From Altererythrobacter ishigakiensis (GTDB lineage: Bacteria > Pseudomonadota > Alphaproteobacteria > Sphingomonadales > Sphingomonadaceae), in assembly GCF_001663155.1 (NCBI RefSeq), contig NZ_CP015963.1, positions 2,318,001-2,382,000 on the forward strand: 64,000 nt of DNA, in the 5' to 3' direction. The translations under genes and the position numbers were made by a program. A model generated the notes under the pieces. That model searched no databases. It was not told the DNA's origin and saw only the letters and a program-made list of their open reading frames with translations. Every line of letters starts with the position of its first letter. The first letter of the stretch is position 1. Shown in pieces: positions 33,303 through 41,887 of the stretch.

Positions 33303-34475
33303 TTAGAGCGATTCAACGATAGTGACATTGGCGACGCCGCCGCCTTCGCACATCGTTTGCAAGCCATACTTCTTGCCGTGGCGCTTAAGCGCATGAACAA
33401 GTGTTGCCATCAGCTTCGTACCTGATGCGCCAAGCGGGTGACCAAGCGCGATCGCGCCGCCGTGAACGTTCAGCTTCTCAGGGTCTGCACCGGTATGCTT
33501 CAGCCAGGCCATCGGCACCGGAGCAAAGGCTTCGTTGACTTCGTAAAGATCGATATCCTCGATCTTCATACCCGCCCGTTCCAGCGCACGGTCAGTCGCG
33601 AACAATGGCTCTTCCAACATGATCACAGGATCGCCCGCGGTCACAGTCAGATTGTGAATGCGCGCCAGCGGAGTGAGCCCATGCGCTTTCAAAGCCTCTT
33701 CGCTCACAACCAGAACGGCAGATGATCCGTCACAGATCTGGCTGGCTGACGCAGCGGTCACACGACCATCGGGCGCGAGCAGCTTCACACCTGCGATACC
33801 TTCCAGCGTCGCATCAAAGCGGATGCCTTCATCAACCGTGTGCATCTCTTCGCCTTCAGGCGTTTCGATTCTTATCGGCACAATTTCGCTATCGAACGCA
33901 CCCGCCTCTGTCGCGGCAATCGCCTTTTTATGGCTTTCAAGGCTGAACTGGTCGAGCATGTCCTTCGAGAAGTCATGCTTCTTCGCGATCATCTCTGCGC
34001 CCATGAACTGGCTAAACTGAACGCCGGGATACTTCTCTTCCAGTCCCGGCGATTTGTAGTGGCCCAGCCCTTCTTTCATGTGGAAGGTGGCGTTGGTGCC
34101 CATTGGCACGCGGGTCATACTTTCAACACCGCTCGCGATCACGACATCCTGCGTGCCGCTCATCACCGCTTGAGCCGCGAACTGGATCGCCTGCTGTGAT
34201 GAACCGCACTGACGATCAATCGTCACGGCAGGAGTCGATTGAGGTAGCTTCTTCGACGCAAGAACACCCATGCGTCCAACCTGCATCGCTTGCTCGCCAG
34301 CTTGGCTAACGCAGCCTGTCACGACATCATCCACCGCCTTTGGGTCAATCCCGCTGCGCTCAACAATTGCATCGAGCGAACTCGCCAGCAAATCGACAGG
34401 GTGAACACCGGCAAGGCGGCCTCCCCTACGTCCACCGGCAGTGCGCACGGCGTCTACAATATAAGCTGTCGGCAT
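33303..34475 (-). CDS. Acetyl-CoA acyltransferase (thiolase)
   Basis: A 390-aa thiolase that splits 3-ketoacyl-CoA or condenses two acetyl-CoA. The nucleophilic Cys is C90 in IDRQCGSSQQAIQFAA; the GGAIALGHPLGASG histidine loop and the C-terminal MCEGGGVAN cysteine loop complete the active site. I start it at the ATG at 34475, with GAGAGGAGA before it. It leads the thiolase-SDR-crotonase group and is divergent from the TPR/oxygenase gene. Degradative (FadA-like) use is more likely from context. Confidence 0.93.
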   Translation of the reverse strand: MPTAYIVDAVRTAGGRRGGRLAGVHPVDLLASSLDAIVERSGIDPKAVDDVVTGCVSQAGEQAMQVGRMGVLASKKLPQSTPAVTIDRQCGSSQQAIQFAAQAVMSGTQDVVIASGVESMTRVPMGTNATFHMKEGLGHYKSPGLEEKYPGVQFSQFMGAEMIAKKHDFSKDMLDQFSLESHKKAIAATEAGAFDSEIVPIRIETPEGEEMHTVDEGIRFDATLEGIAGVKLLAPDGRVTAASASQICDGSSAVLVVSEEALKAHGLTPLARIHNLTVTAGDPVIMLEEPLFATDRALERAGMKIEDIDLYEVNEAFAPVPMAWLKHTGADPEKLNVHGGAIALGHPLGASGTKLMATLVHALKRHGKKYGLQTMCEGGGVANVTIVESL

Positions 34476-34495
34476 TGGGGATCTCCTCTCTCTGT

Positions 34496-34509
34496 TTCGC
34501 ATTTGCGAA
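34496..34509. promoter_or_regulatory. Perfect 14-bp palindrome before the thiolase gene
   Basis: TTCGCA-TT-TGCGAA lies 21-34 bases upstream of the thiolase ATG, in the divergent promoter region. It is unlike the MarR-side palindrome, so a different regulator may bind it. Confidence 0.45.
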
Positions 34510-34602
34510 TTACCAATCGGGTTAGGCAGACATTACGTTTACGTCAACTGCGATAACGTCAGACTTGGCAGTATTGCGCTGCGGTGCAATGGACGGTTCG
34601 CA

Positions 34603-35988
34603 ATGGTCATGAACACCCCCGATATGGATAGGCTCGCTGCCGCTGCTGATCGTTGGCGCCGCGCAGGAAAACTGAGCAAGGCATGTGCGGAATTCGAACG
34701 AATTCTTGAAGACAACTCCACGCATCCCATGGCGCTTCGTGGCCGCGCACGCATTGCTTTGGCACGCGGAGAGAATGACGCGCTTGCCTGGTTCGATCGC
34801 GCGTTGAGAAGCGATCCGGGAAATGGTGACTTGTGGCTTGGCAAGGCCCAAGCGCTTGACGTCAGCGGAGATATTGAAGGTGCGCTGGCCATCGCACATC
34901 AGCTGGTTGACCAGGCTCCGGGCTGGATCGAAGGTCTGCGTTTTTTGGCACAATTGCGTGTTGCGCGCGGCGATAGCGATTTTTCCGGCCACTATGCTTC
35001 TGCTGCGCGCAAGGCGCCGCGCGACCCCAACATCTTATATGACTGGATAAACCAGTTGGCTGCGCTGGATCACTTCGCGGATGCAGCTGAGGTAGCTGGA
35101 CAAGCCGCGAAAGCATTCCCAAACGAAGCAGTATTCGGCTTGATGCACGCGTCGAACGCAAGCGCATCGGGCGAGCTGAGCATTGCCGATCAGATATTCG
35201 CGGGTTTGACACTCGACACTGCCGAACGGCAGCGCAACGAGGCACGCCACCGAATTCGGCGAGGTGAATTCGATCTCTCTGAGGATCTGTTGGTCAACGC
35301 GTTGGCGGCAGATGGGAGTGATATCGCCGCGTGGGCGCTGCAGGGGTTGGTCTGGCGTGCGACAGACAAGGCAAGATCCGATTGGCTGCATGACCAGGAC
35401 GGCTTTGTATCACGGATTGAACTGAGAGATGAAGCCGGAGCACTCGATACGGCTTTACCGCTATTGCATGAGCTCCACGACGCCGCATCTATGCCAATCG
35501 GTCAATCTCTGCGGGGAGGGACGCAAACACGGGGTAATCTGTTTGATCGGTTGGAGCCCGATTTCAGTGCACTCAAGCATGCGATCGAAGCGACATTAGA
35601 AGACTATCAAGCTGCCCTGCCGCCTTATGACAAAAGCCACCCCTTGCTTTGCAATCGGGATACGCAATGGCAGATCGCAGGTTCGTGGTCAGTTCGCCTT
35701 TCCGGAGGCGGAGATCATCACAAGTCTCACATCCACCCTGCTGGCGTCATCAGTTCCGCCCTTTATGTAGATGTCCCGGCCCAGTTGTCTGGAGACGACG
35801 AGCAAGCAGGCTGGTTGGAGATTGGACGCCCGCCGGATGATCTGATGCTGGACATGGGCCCACTCGCAACCATTGAGCCAAAGGCAGGTTATCTCGCACT
35901 TTTCCCAAGTACGCTTTATCATGGCACGCGACCATTCCGGTCGGGCCGGCGCATGTCGGTGGCCTTCGACGCTGTCTCAGTGAACTGA
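34603..35988 (+). CDS. TPR protein with a C-terminal 2OG-Fe(II) oxygenase-like domain
   Basis: A 461-aa protein. Residues ~1-260 are tetratricopeptide-type helical repeats (ADRWRRAGKLSKACAEFERI, then ALAWFDRALRSDPGNGDLWL and similar). Residues ~340-460 match the putative 2OG-Fe(II) oxygenase family PF13759: WSVRLSGGGDHHKSHIHPAG, then SSALYVDVP, then GYLALFPSTLYHGTRPFRSG, then RMSVAFD. The HIH pair, the LYHG histidine and the final Arg could bind iron and 2-oxoglutarate. Members are untested; protein or small-molecule hydroxylation is plausible. Start at 34603 with GGACGG; the ATG at 34609 is possible. Confidence 0.82.
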   Translation: MVMNTPDMDRLAAAADRWRRAGKLSKACAEFERILEDNSTHPMALRGRARIALARGENDALAWFDRALRSDPGNGDLWLGKAQALDVSGDIEGALAIAHQLVDQAPGWIEGLRFLAQLRVARGDSDFSGHYASAARKAPRDPNILYDWINQLAALDHFADAAEVAGQAAKAFPNEAVFGLMHASNASASGELSIADQIFAGLTLDTAERQRNEARHRIRRGEFDLSEDLLVNALAADGSDIAAWALQGLVWRATDKARSDWLHDQDGFVSRIELRDEAGALDTALPLLHELHDAASMPIGQSLRGGTQTRGNLFDRLEPDFSALKHAIEATLEDYQAALPPYDKSHPLLCNRDTQWQIAGSWSVRLSGGGDHHKSHIHPAGVISSALYVDVPAQLSGDDEQAGWLEIGRPPDDLMLDMGPLATIEPKAGYLALFPSTLYHGTRPFRSGRRMSVAFDAVSVN

Positions 35989-36002
35989 GCTGAAAAGCAA
36001 AA

Positions 36003-36028
36003 GGCCCGCCTCCTCACGGAGACGGGCC
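36003..36028 (-). terminator. Terminator between the TPR/oxygenase and S9 peptidase genes
   Basis: GGCCCGCCTCC-TCAC-GGAGACGGGCC is an 11-bp stem with one mismatch. On the minus strand it is followed by TTTTGCTTTT, so it ends the peptidase transcript; on the plus strand it may also stop the oxygenase transcript. Confidence 0.8.
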
Positions 36029-36056
36029 CTTCATCCAGGCGACTTGCACCTAATTC

Positions 36057-38078
36057 CTAGAGACCATCGGGTCCACAGTCATTACGATAGAAGTCGAGCA
36101 TTTTTGTGTAGAGCTGCTCTTGGTGGCTATACATTTGAGTGTTGCCGAAGTGATCAGCGCCATCAATGGTCATGAACTGTGCATCCTTGCCAGCCCCTTC
36201 AATCGCCTTCTTATAGTCCTCGAAGTGATAATACATCACTCGGCGATCCTGCTTGTGGTGAACCATCAGCAGCGGGATGCTGACCTTATCAACCTCGTCG
36301 ATTGGGTTGATGCCAACCAGGCCGCCACGCGCCTTCGACCAGTCATCGAGAGCCTTGTAGCGGGTGTCACGCCGACCGTAGTACTGCTTCTCAGCATCAG
36401 CCACGGCCGCGACCGCGATTGAACACTGATAGAGTCCGCTCTTGTTGGCTGCAGCATACAGAGCAGCCTGGCCGCCGTACGACCAACCAAAGAAGGCAAT
36501 GCGATCCGGGTCAGCCCAGCCCGCTTCGATCAGCGCCTTAACGCCGTCGTCCTTGTCATTCTGCATCGCAAGGCCGTGCTGGCCATACCCCGCATCAAAG
36601 TGGCGTTGCCCCCAACCAGTTGAGATGCGGTTTTCCGGGTGGAATACCATGTAGCCGTTATCGGCAAGCATCTGGCTCATCTCGTCGTAACCGACCAAGC
36701 CGTTCACGTGCGGTCCGCCAAGGTGATAGACAATGGTAGGGAACGGGCCTTCGCCCTTGGGCTTGGTTACATAGCCCGGGATCATCAAACCATCGCGTGA
36801 TGGATACCGAATGAATTCCACATCATGCAGCTGCTCGGGGTTAACCAGAGGGTTGCGGCTGCCCAGCTTGGCGATTCCGGCTTCGGTGATCAGGTAGAAT
36901 GAACCTGGATCACGTGGGCCAGTGTTGCGCACGATCATTCGCTTGCCATCGCGAGAACGGCTAGAGATCGCCAACTGATGCGCGTAAGGAATTTGCTGCT
37001 CTAAAGCTTCATGAAGCGCCTTTTCCTCTTCGTCGAACCAATGCACTTCATAACGCCAGTCCGGGTAAACGGCTCCAACCAGCTTGTCGTCGCCGGGCAT
37101 CGAACTGGTCCGGATACTCATTACATCAGCGTTCTCAGGCTGGAAGAGCTTCTTGCCAAACTGACCAGTGGTGAAATCAAATTCCCACAGTGCTGCTTTG
37201 TCTTCGCCGCGGTTATCAATGATGTAGCCGATATTAGGATTGTCTGGATCAAATCCTGCCAAACCCATGAACCCACTCAGAACACGATAAAGGTTCTCGT
37301 GCTCGTCAAGGTCATAGCGTTCACCAAATTCCTTCCAGCTGCTGTCACCTGGAAGACGATAGTAATTAACGATCTCATGCGTGCCCGGATCAACAGACTG
37401 AGTGTAGCGCGGGTTGCCTTTGTTATCGAAGGTCGCGTTCGGGTATTTCTCGCTGCCCTTCATGACCAGCGAGCGGGTGCCAGTGTTCAGGTTGAACCGA
37501 TAATACGCCTGTGGGCGGAAAGCAGAAAATGGATCAACTCCCAAACCATCCGAAACCGCACGACCCTCAGAAATCATGATCGTGTCAGGTTCATCAGGCA
37601 AAAGCGTTTCAATGCCGAAATTCCCGTCGATATTGTTGAATTTGTTCTCTTCGAGATTGTACGCAAAGCTCTTGTAGTCACGTACATCTGCTTCTGGACG
37701 GGGAACACGTGTACGGTTCACCTGCCAAGCGGTACCGAAGATGTGGTTGTCGGTAACCCATTGGGCGCTGATGATTTCCATCGGGTCAGCGTTTAGCCGA
37801 CGAAATGGGGAAGAATCGCCTGCCAGCAGCTGATCAGTCTTGTAGATCTCAAGCAGATAATCACCCTCGCGGCTCTCCGTCTTGTGGACAAGGATGTGCT
37901 TCCCATCCGGAGAGATCTGTACCGCATTCACGACATTGCGAAGCGCCCAGACTTCGACCGGGATCGTACTGGTACTTGCTTCGGCTTGCGCCTTCGCGGG
38001 GGCAGTTTCGGCAGTTGGCGAAAACATCAACGCAAGCGCACCAACCGCGCCCGCAACCAAGGGGGTTTTAAATCGCAT
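36057..38078 (-). CDS. S9-family prolyl oligopeptidase, exported
   Basis: A 673-aa serine peptidase. A signal peptide (MRFKTPLVAGAVGALALMFS, then TAETAPAKAQA) sends it to the periplasm. The N-terminal two thirds form a beta-propeller (repeated strands such as QISPDGKHILVHKT). The C-terminal catalytic domain has S533 in FFGWSYGGQAALY, with D611 (HHKQDRRV) and H643 (GADHFGN) completing the triad. It would degrade peptides taken up by the cell. The TonB receptor gene lies just upstream on the same strand, separated by a terminator, suggesting a peptide-import partnership. Confidence 0.93.
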   Translation of the reverse strand: MRFKTPLVAGAVGALALMFSPTAETAPAKAQAEASTSTIPVEVWALRNVVNAVQISPDGKHILVHKTESREGDYLLEIYKTDQLLAGDSSPFRRLNADPMEIISAQWVTDNHIFGTAWQVNRTRVPRPEADVRDYKSFAYNLEENKFNNIDGNFGIETLLPDEPDTIMISEGRAVSDGLGVDPFSAFRPQAYYRFNLNTGTRSLVMKGSEKYPNATFDNKGNPRYTQSVDPGTHEIVNYYRLPGDSSWKEFGERYDLDEHENLYRVLSGFMGLAGFDPDNPNIGYIIDNRGEDKAALWEFDFTTGQFGKKLFQPENADVMSIRTSSMPGDDKLVGAVYPDWRYEVHWFDEEEKALHEALEQQIPYAHQLAISSRSRDGKRMIVRNTGPRDPGSFYLITEAGIAKLGSRNPLVNPEQLHDVEFIRYPSRDGLMIPGYVTKPKGEGPFPTIVYHLGGPHVNGLVGYDEMSQMLADNGYMVFHPENRISTGWGQRHFDAGYGQHGLAMQNDKDDGVKALIEAGWADPDRIAFFGWSYGGQAALYAAANKSGLYQCSIAVAAVADAEKQYYGRRDTRYKALDDWSKARGGLVGINPIDEVDKVSIPLLMVHHKQDRRVMYYHFEDYKKAIEGAGKDAQFMTIDGADHFGNTQMYSHQEQLYTKMLDFYRNDCGPDGL

Positions 38079-38120
38079 CTAACAACTCTCTCAAAACGAA
38101 AACTAGACCTCGAGTAGCAT

Positions 38121-38160
38121 AAAAAGAAATGGGCCCCGCCACAAGAGTGACGGAGCCCAT
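38121..38160 (-). terminator. Rho-independent terminator of the TonB receptor gene
   Basis: GGGCCCCGCCAC-AAGA-GTGACGGAGCCC forms a long stem. On the minus strand it is followed by ATTTCTTTTT. It lies 30-70 bases after the receptor stop codon. Confidence 0.85.
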
Positions 38161-38188
38161 TTTCTTAAAACTTTGAATCTGAATGCTA

Positions 38189-41100
38189 TCAGAATTCGTA
38201 GCTGATCGAAGCGAAGATTTCACGGCCATCATAATCGTAACCGTTACCGATTGCGACGTTATTGACAGCAAATACTTCGTTGTCGTCAACCAATGGTGGA
38301 CGGGTGTTGAAGATATTGTCGACACCGACCAACAGGCTCCACTTGTCCGTTGTATAACGGACCGAAGCCGTGTGGAGGAACTGCTCCTTAGCGAAACCTA
38401 CGTCACGGCAGTAGTTGCCATCACCAGCTACACGTCCATCCGGAACACCGCCCGTACGCGAGCCACCGCCAAGGCAGGTATCACTGAAGAAGCCAGTGAA
38501 TTCGCCAGCAGCATTGTAACCGAATGCATCGGAAAACTCGTCAATACCGTCGGCATCCTGCTCGACACGACCAGTGTAACGGATCTGATAGCTGACCCGG
38601 AAATCACTGACATCTGCCGTGAAGATCGCGCGGCCAGTCCACTTCGGAAGCCCGAACTCACCTGCGTCATCATCAAATGACGGATCGCCGTTATCATCGA
38701 TAAAGAGCGAGCTGCGCTCCATCAGATGGTTCGCACGGATGTTCAATCCAAGATCGATGTTTTCACCAAAGAGCATAACGTCTTTGCCAAAGTCCGCGTT
38801 GAAATCGATACCGCGAACGCTTTCCGAGTTCAGGTTAAGGAAGCCAGCAAACACGTCCGAAATCAGGAAGCGCGAGCTCGGTGCCGTATCGTAAGAGATA
38901 CGGTCACAGAATGCACTGCGCTGACCATCGTCGCGAGTGAAACAGTCGTTAACAATGAACTGAGCGCTTGGTTCGATGATCGAGTCTTTCAACTTGATAT
39001 CGAAGTAAGTCGCACCCAACGAAACATTCCAGCCATCGCCAAAAGTTTCTTCGAACGAGAAGCCCGCTGTAATCGAACGCGAGGTTTCCGGATCGATGTC
39101 GAGGCTACCGCCAGAGGTGATTTCAACACTCGGGGTCTGCAAAGTATTCAGGCCCTGATTGTCGATACCGACCGTAGTTGGATCGCGTCCCTCACGAAGA
39201 CAGTTGTCGATGATCGTTTGGTCACGAGTATCCAATGTAGGATCATAACCACCCCCTGCCGAGTTAAACGCCGCATTTGGAACCGCACAAGGGTCAAATA
39301 CGCCGTTAAAACCAGATAGCCCCGCAAGGAAGTTCTCGCGCAGGTTCGGCGCACGGAACGATGTACCGTAGGTCATCCGCAGGAGCAGCGGGCTAACCGG
39401 ACGCCAACCCGCCTTGATCGAGTAGGTGTAGTTAGTACCGTAGAATTCTTCATCTGTAAGGCGACCAGCGACTTCAAGGTTCAACTCTTCGACCATCGGC
39501 TTTGCCGCGATCAAAGGAATATTGAGCTCACCGTAAAGTTCTCGGATCACCTTACTGCCCGAAGCACCTTCATCGGCGAAGAAGCCAAAGAACAGGCCGT
39601 TCGAAGCTTGCGGCGTCGGGTCGGTATCAATCCGGTCCTTACGCCATTCAGCACCAAACACGGCACCGACTGGGCCTGCTGGTAGTTCGATCAAATCGCC
39701 AGTGACAAACGCCGAAAACAGCATTTGCTCGTATGTTGTGTCTACACGACGCTGGTCAAACAGGTAGTTGCGCTCCGCTGCCGAGGCGAAATCGCCGACG
39801 GCGCCTGTCAGCACACTAGGCGCGAAAAGGTTTACCGGGACACAGCCAGCGGTCAAATCCGGCATAGCTGCATCCGGGTTTGCGAGCCCGCCCGTGTTAC
39901 ATTCACCGATCCACTGAGGATCGCCGAATGCACCAAATACGTCGAGACCATTGTCATAATCGTCAGCAATGCCATCGCCATTGTTATCGATTACGCCATC
40001 GCCGTCGAAGTCAGCCGTTGGGTCGAGACCAAGGGCAAAGGCCAGACGGTCTTCACGAATACCGTTACGGATCGAGGAGCCTTCCGAACGCGAGTAGACG
40101 CCCGAAACTTCCCAGGTCCAACTCGAACCAAGAGCCGGCAAATCACCCTTGATACCCAAGACACCACGGTATTGCTCCTGATCGACGATCGAGTCATTGC
40201 GGTCACCGCGAATAGCAGCGATCGGAACGGTAGGCAGCGCAAAACCGGTGGAAAGTGCAGCGCCTGTTCCAGAAATACCCAAAGACTCGTTATCAACCGC
40301 GCGGCAGTCAACGCCGTTCGGGTTGGTCAAAAAGTTACAAGGGTTGAACTGGTTAAGGTCAGGCACGCTCGGGAAGATCTGAGCGATGAACTGAGTGTCG
40401 GCGCGGATTTCCGCACGCGAATAGTTCGCCTCGAAGAACGGCGTAATATTACCGGCACCGGGGAAAGTATATTCGCCGAACGCCATGACGTTATAGAGCT
40501 TCTGCTCCGACTGGAACATAATCTCAGGAAGTGCGCCGGTGTTTACGTTCTGGAAATCAACGTCTCGGATTCCGTCCCCATCGGAGTCTAGGTCAACACC
40601 GAAAGCATTGGTCGATTCGCCAAAGAGGAAAGGACGACCGGTGCGCGGATCCAGAGGGAAGTTAGCGATGTTGCCATTGGCCGGGAAGTACACCGAACCA
40701 AAACGTGCAAATGGCTGGAAGATGCGGCCTGAAATGCCGTCAATCTTACATTCGCTCTCAGCGACAGAAACGCCCGGAGTACGAGCCTGAACAACCGCAT
40801 TATCACGCACACCTAGGCGATAGAGGTTGCCGTCCTCATCAACTTCCAAGTTGGTATTACAGCCATTAAAGAAGTCGCGGTCACGCAGTCTGATCGCGTC
40901 GCGGTAGTCATACTCAGCGCCGATCCCAAAGAAACCACGGTCAGTGTTAATGCCGTACGCCGCACTGATAGTGTAATCTTCCCCAGCTCCCTGTGGGTTG
41001 ATTTCACCGCGAGCAAACAACTCAAGACCGTCAAAGTCTTTACGCAGGATGATGTTACCAACGCCAGCAACCGCGTCTGAACCGTACACCGACGATGCAC

Positions 41101-41626
41101 CATCGAGCAGCAAGTCATACCGCTCTACCAGCGAGCCCGGGATCAGGTTGATCGACGGGTTCGTCGGCGCGCCTTCAACACCAGCCGGTGCAAGACGGCG
41201 TCCGTTCACGAGCAGCAACGTACGGTCAGCACCCAGACCACGCAGGTTCAGCGTCTGCGAGCCCGGACCGTTGTCCAGAACAAAACCGCCAAAAGTAGCA
41301 TCGATCTGCGTACCGGCAGCCGATTCGTCACGCTGCAGGATCTGAGAAGGATCGAACAGGCCGACGTTATTTGACTGCTCCGTGTTCAGAACCTGAATCG
41401 GGGAAATGCTGGTGTAGGTATCACGGCGGATACGCGAACCTGTAACGACGATGCCGCCTTGCGGCGCTTGCGCTGTCTCACCCTCTTCGGTGACATCAAC
41501 GCTTTCCTCTTCTTGCGCTTCTTCACCGTCTGCATCCTGCGCTTGAGCAGGACCAGCGATTGCAAAGGCAATAGCCGAGGCTGAGAAGGCAAGGGCCTTC
41601 ACCGAATTACTTTGGAACTTTTTCAT
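38189..41626 (-). CDS. Large TonB-dependent outer-membrane receptor
   Basis: A 1145-aa receptor. I start it at the ATG at 41626 (GGAGT before it); a signal peptide ends near GPAQAQ (residue 30). An acidic linker follows, then the plug (GGIVVTGSRIRRD, then QTLNLRGLGADRTLLLVNGR, then SSVYGSDAVAGVGNIILRKD) and the beta-barrel, ending in an aromatic residue (FASISYEF). Unusual extracellular-loop segments are rich in Asp/Gly: DLDSDGDGIRDVD at 345-357 and DFDGDGVIDNNGDGIADDYD at 539-558, both of calcium-binding (thrombospondin-3/EF-hand-like) type. Four loops also carry cysteine pairs. The substrate is probably a peptide or large molecule, given the neighbouring S9 peptidase. Confidence 0.92.
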   Translation of the reverse strand: MKKFQSNSVKALAFSASAIAFAIAGPAQAQDADGEEAQEEESVDVTEEGETAQAPQGGIVVTGSRIRRDTYTSISPIQVLNTEQSNNVGLFDPSQILQRDESAAGTQIDATFGGFVLDNGPGSQTLNLRGLGADRTLLLVNGRRLAPAGVEGAPTNPSINLIPGSLVERYDLLLDGASSVYGSDAVAGVGNIILRKDFDGLELFARGEINPQGAGEDYTISAAYGINTDRGFFGIGAEYDYRDAIRLRDRDFFNGCNTNLEVDEDGNLYRLGVRDNAVVQARTPGVSVAESECKIDGISGRIFQPFARFGSVYFPANGNIANFPLDPRTGRPFLFGESTNAFGVDLDSDGDGIRDVDFQNVNTGALPEIMFQSEQKLYNVMAFGEYTFPGAGNITPFFEANYSRAEIRADTQFIAQIFPSVPDLNQFNPCNFLTNPNGVDCRAVDNESLGISGTGAALSTGFALPTVPIAAIRGDRNDSIVDQEQYRGVLGIKGDLPALGSSWTWEVSGVYSRSEGSSIRNGIREDRLAFALGLDPTADFDGDGVIDNNGDGIADDYDNGLDVFGAFGDPQWIGECNTGGLANPDAAMPDLTAGCVPVNLFAPSVLTGAVGDFASAAERNYLFDQRRVDTTYEQMLFSAFVTGDLIELPAGPVGAVFGAEWRKDRIDTDPTPQASNGLFFGFFADEGASGSKVIRELYGELNIPLIAAKPMVEELNLEVAGRLTDEEFYGTNYTYSIKAGWRPVSPLLLRMTYGTSFRAPNLRENFLAGLSGFNGVFDPCAVPNAAFNSAGGGYDPTLDTRDQTIIDNCLREGRDPTTVGIDNQGLNTLQTPSVEITSGGSLDIDPETSRSITAGFSFEETFGDGWNVSLGATYFDIKLKDSIIEPSAQFIVNDCFTRDDGQRSAFCDRISYDTAPSSRFLISDVFAGFLNLNSESVRGIDFNADFGKDVMLFGENIDLGLNIRANHLMERSSLFIDDNGDPSFDDDAGEFGLPKWTGRAIFTADVSDFRVSYQIRYTGRVEQDADGIDEFSDAFGYNAAGEFTGFFSDTCLGGGSRTGGVPDGRVAGDGNYCRDVGFAKEQFLHTASVRYTTDKWSLLVGVDNIFNTRPPLVDDNEVFAVNNVAIGNGYDYDGREIFASISYEF

Positions 41627-41632
41627 GTTTAC

Positions 41633-41651
41633 TCCAGTCGCGACAACTGGA
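41633..41651 (-). promoter_or_regulatory. Small hairpin covering the receptor's ribosome-binding site
   Basis: On the minus strand TCCAGT-7 nt-ACTGGA is a perfect 6-bp stem. Its 3' arm contains the GGAGT Shine-Dalgarno of the TonB receptor, so folding would hide the ribosome-binding site. Confidence 0.4.
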
Positions 41652-41887
41652 ACCGCCCCTATCAGACAGGGACCAAACAAATCGCTCTCACGATTCCTCT
41701 TTGCTCAGTCCCCTATAATCCCACAGGCACGGCCCCTTAGGATGCGGAACTAATGCGTTAGCCCTCGCGCGATGTCAAAGCATCAGATCAAATTTTGCAG
41801 GATTGTTGCGTGAATCCCACATCGACGCATTTGTGAAATTTGCCGATCTTATATCACCAATCAGACGTAATTTTATTACTCAAAATA

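Noticed and set aside
37011..37796. A 261-codon plus-strand frame inside the S9 peptidase gene.
   Set aside because: Antisense shadow of the beta-propeller coding region; no ribosome-binding site or protein-like pattern.
39725..40591. A 288-codon plus-strand frame inside the TonB receptor gene.
   Set aside because: Antisense shadow caused by codon bias; Arg/Thr/Val-rich translation without any domain.
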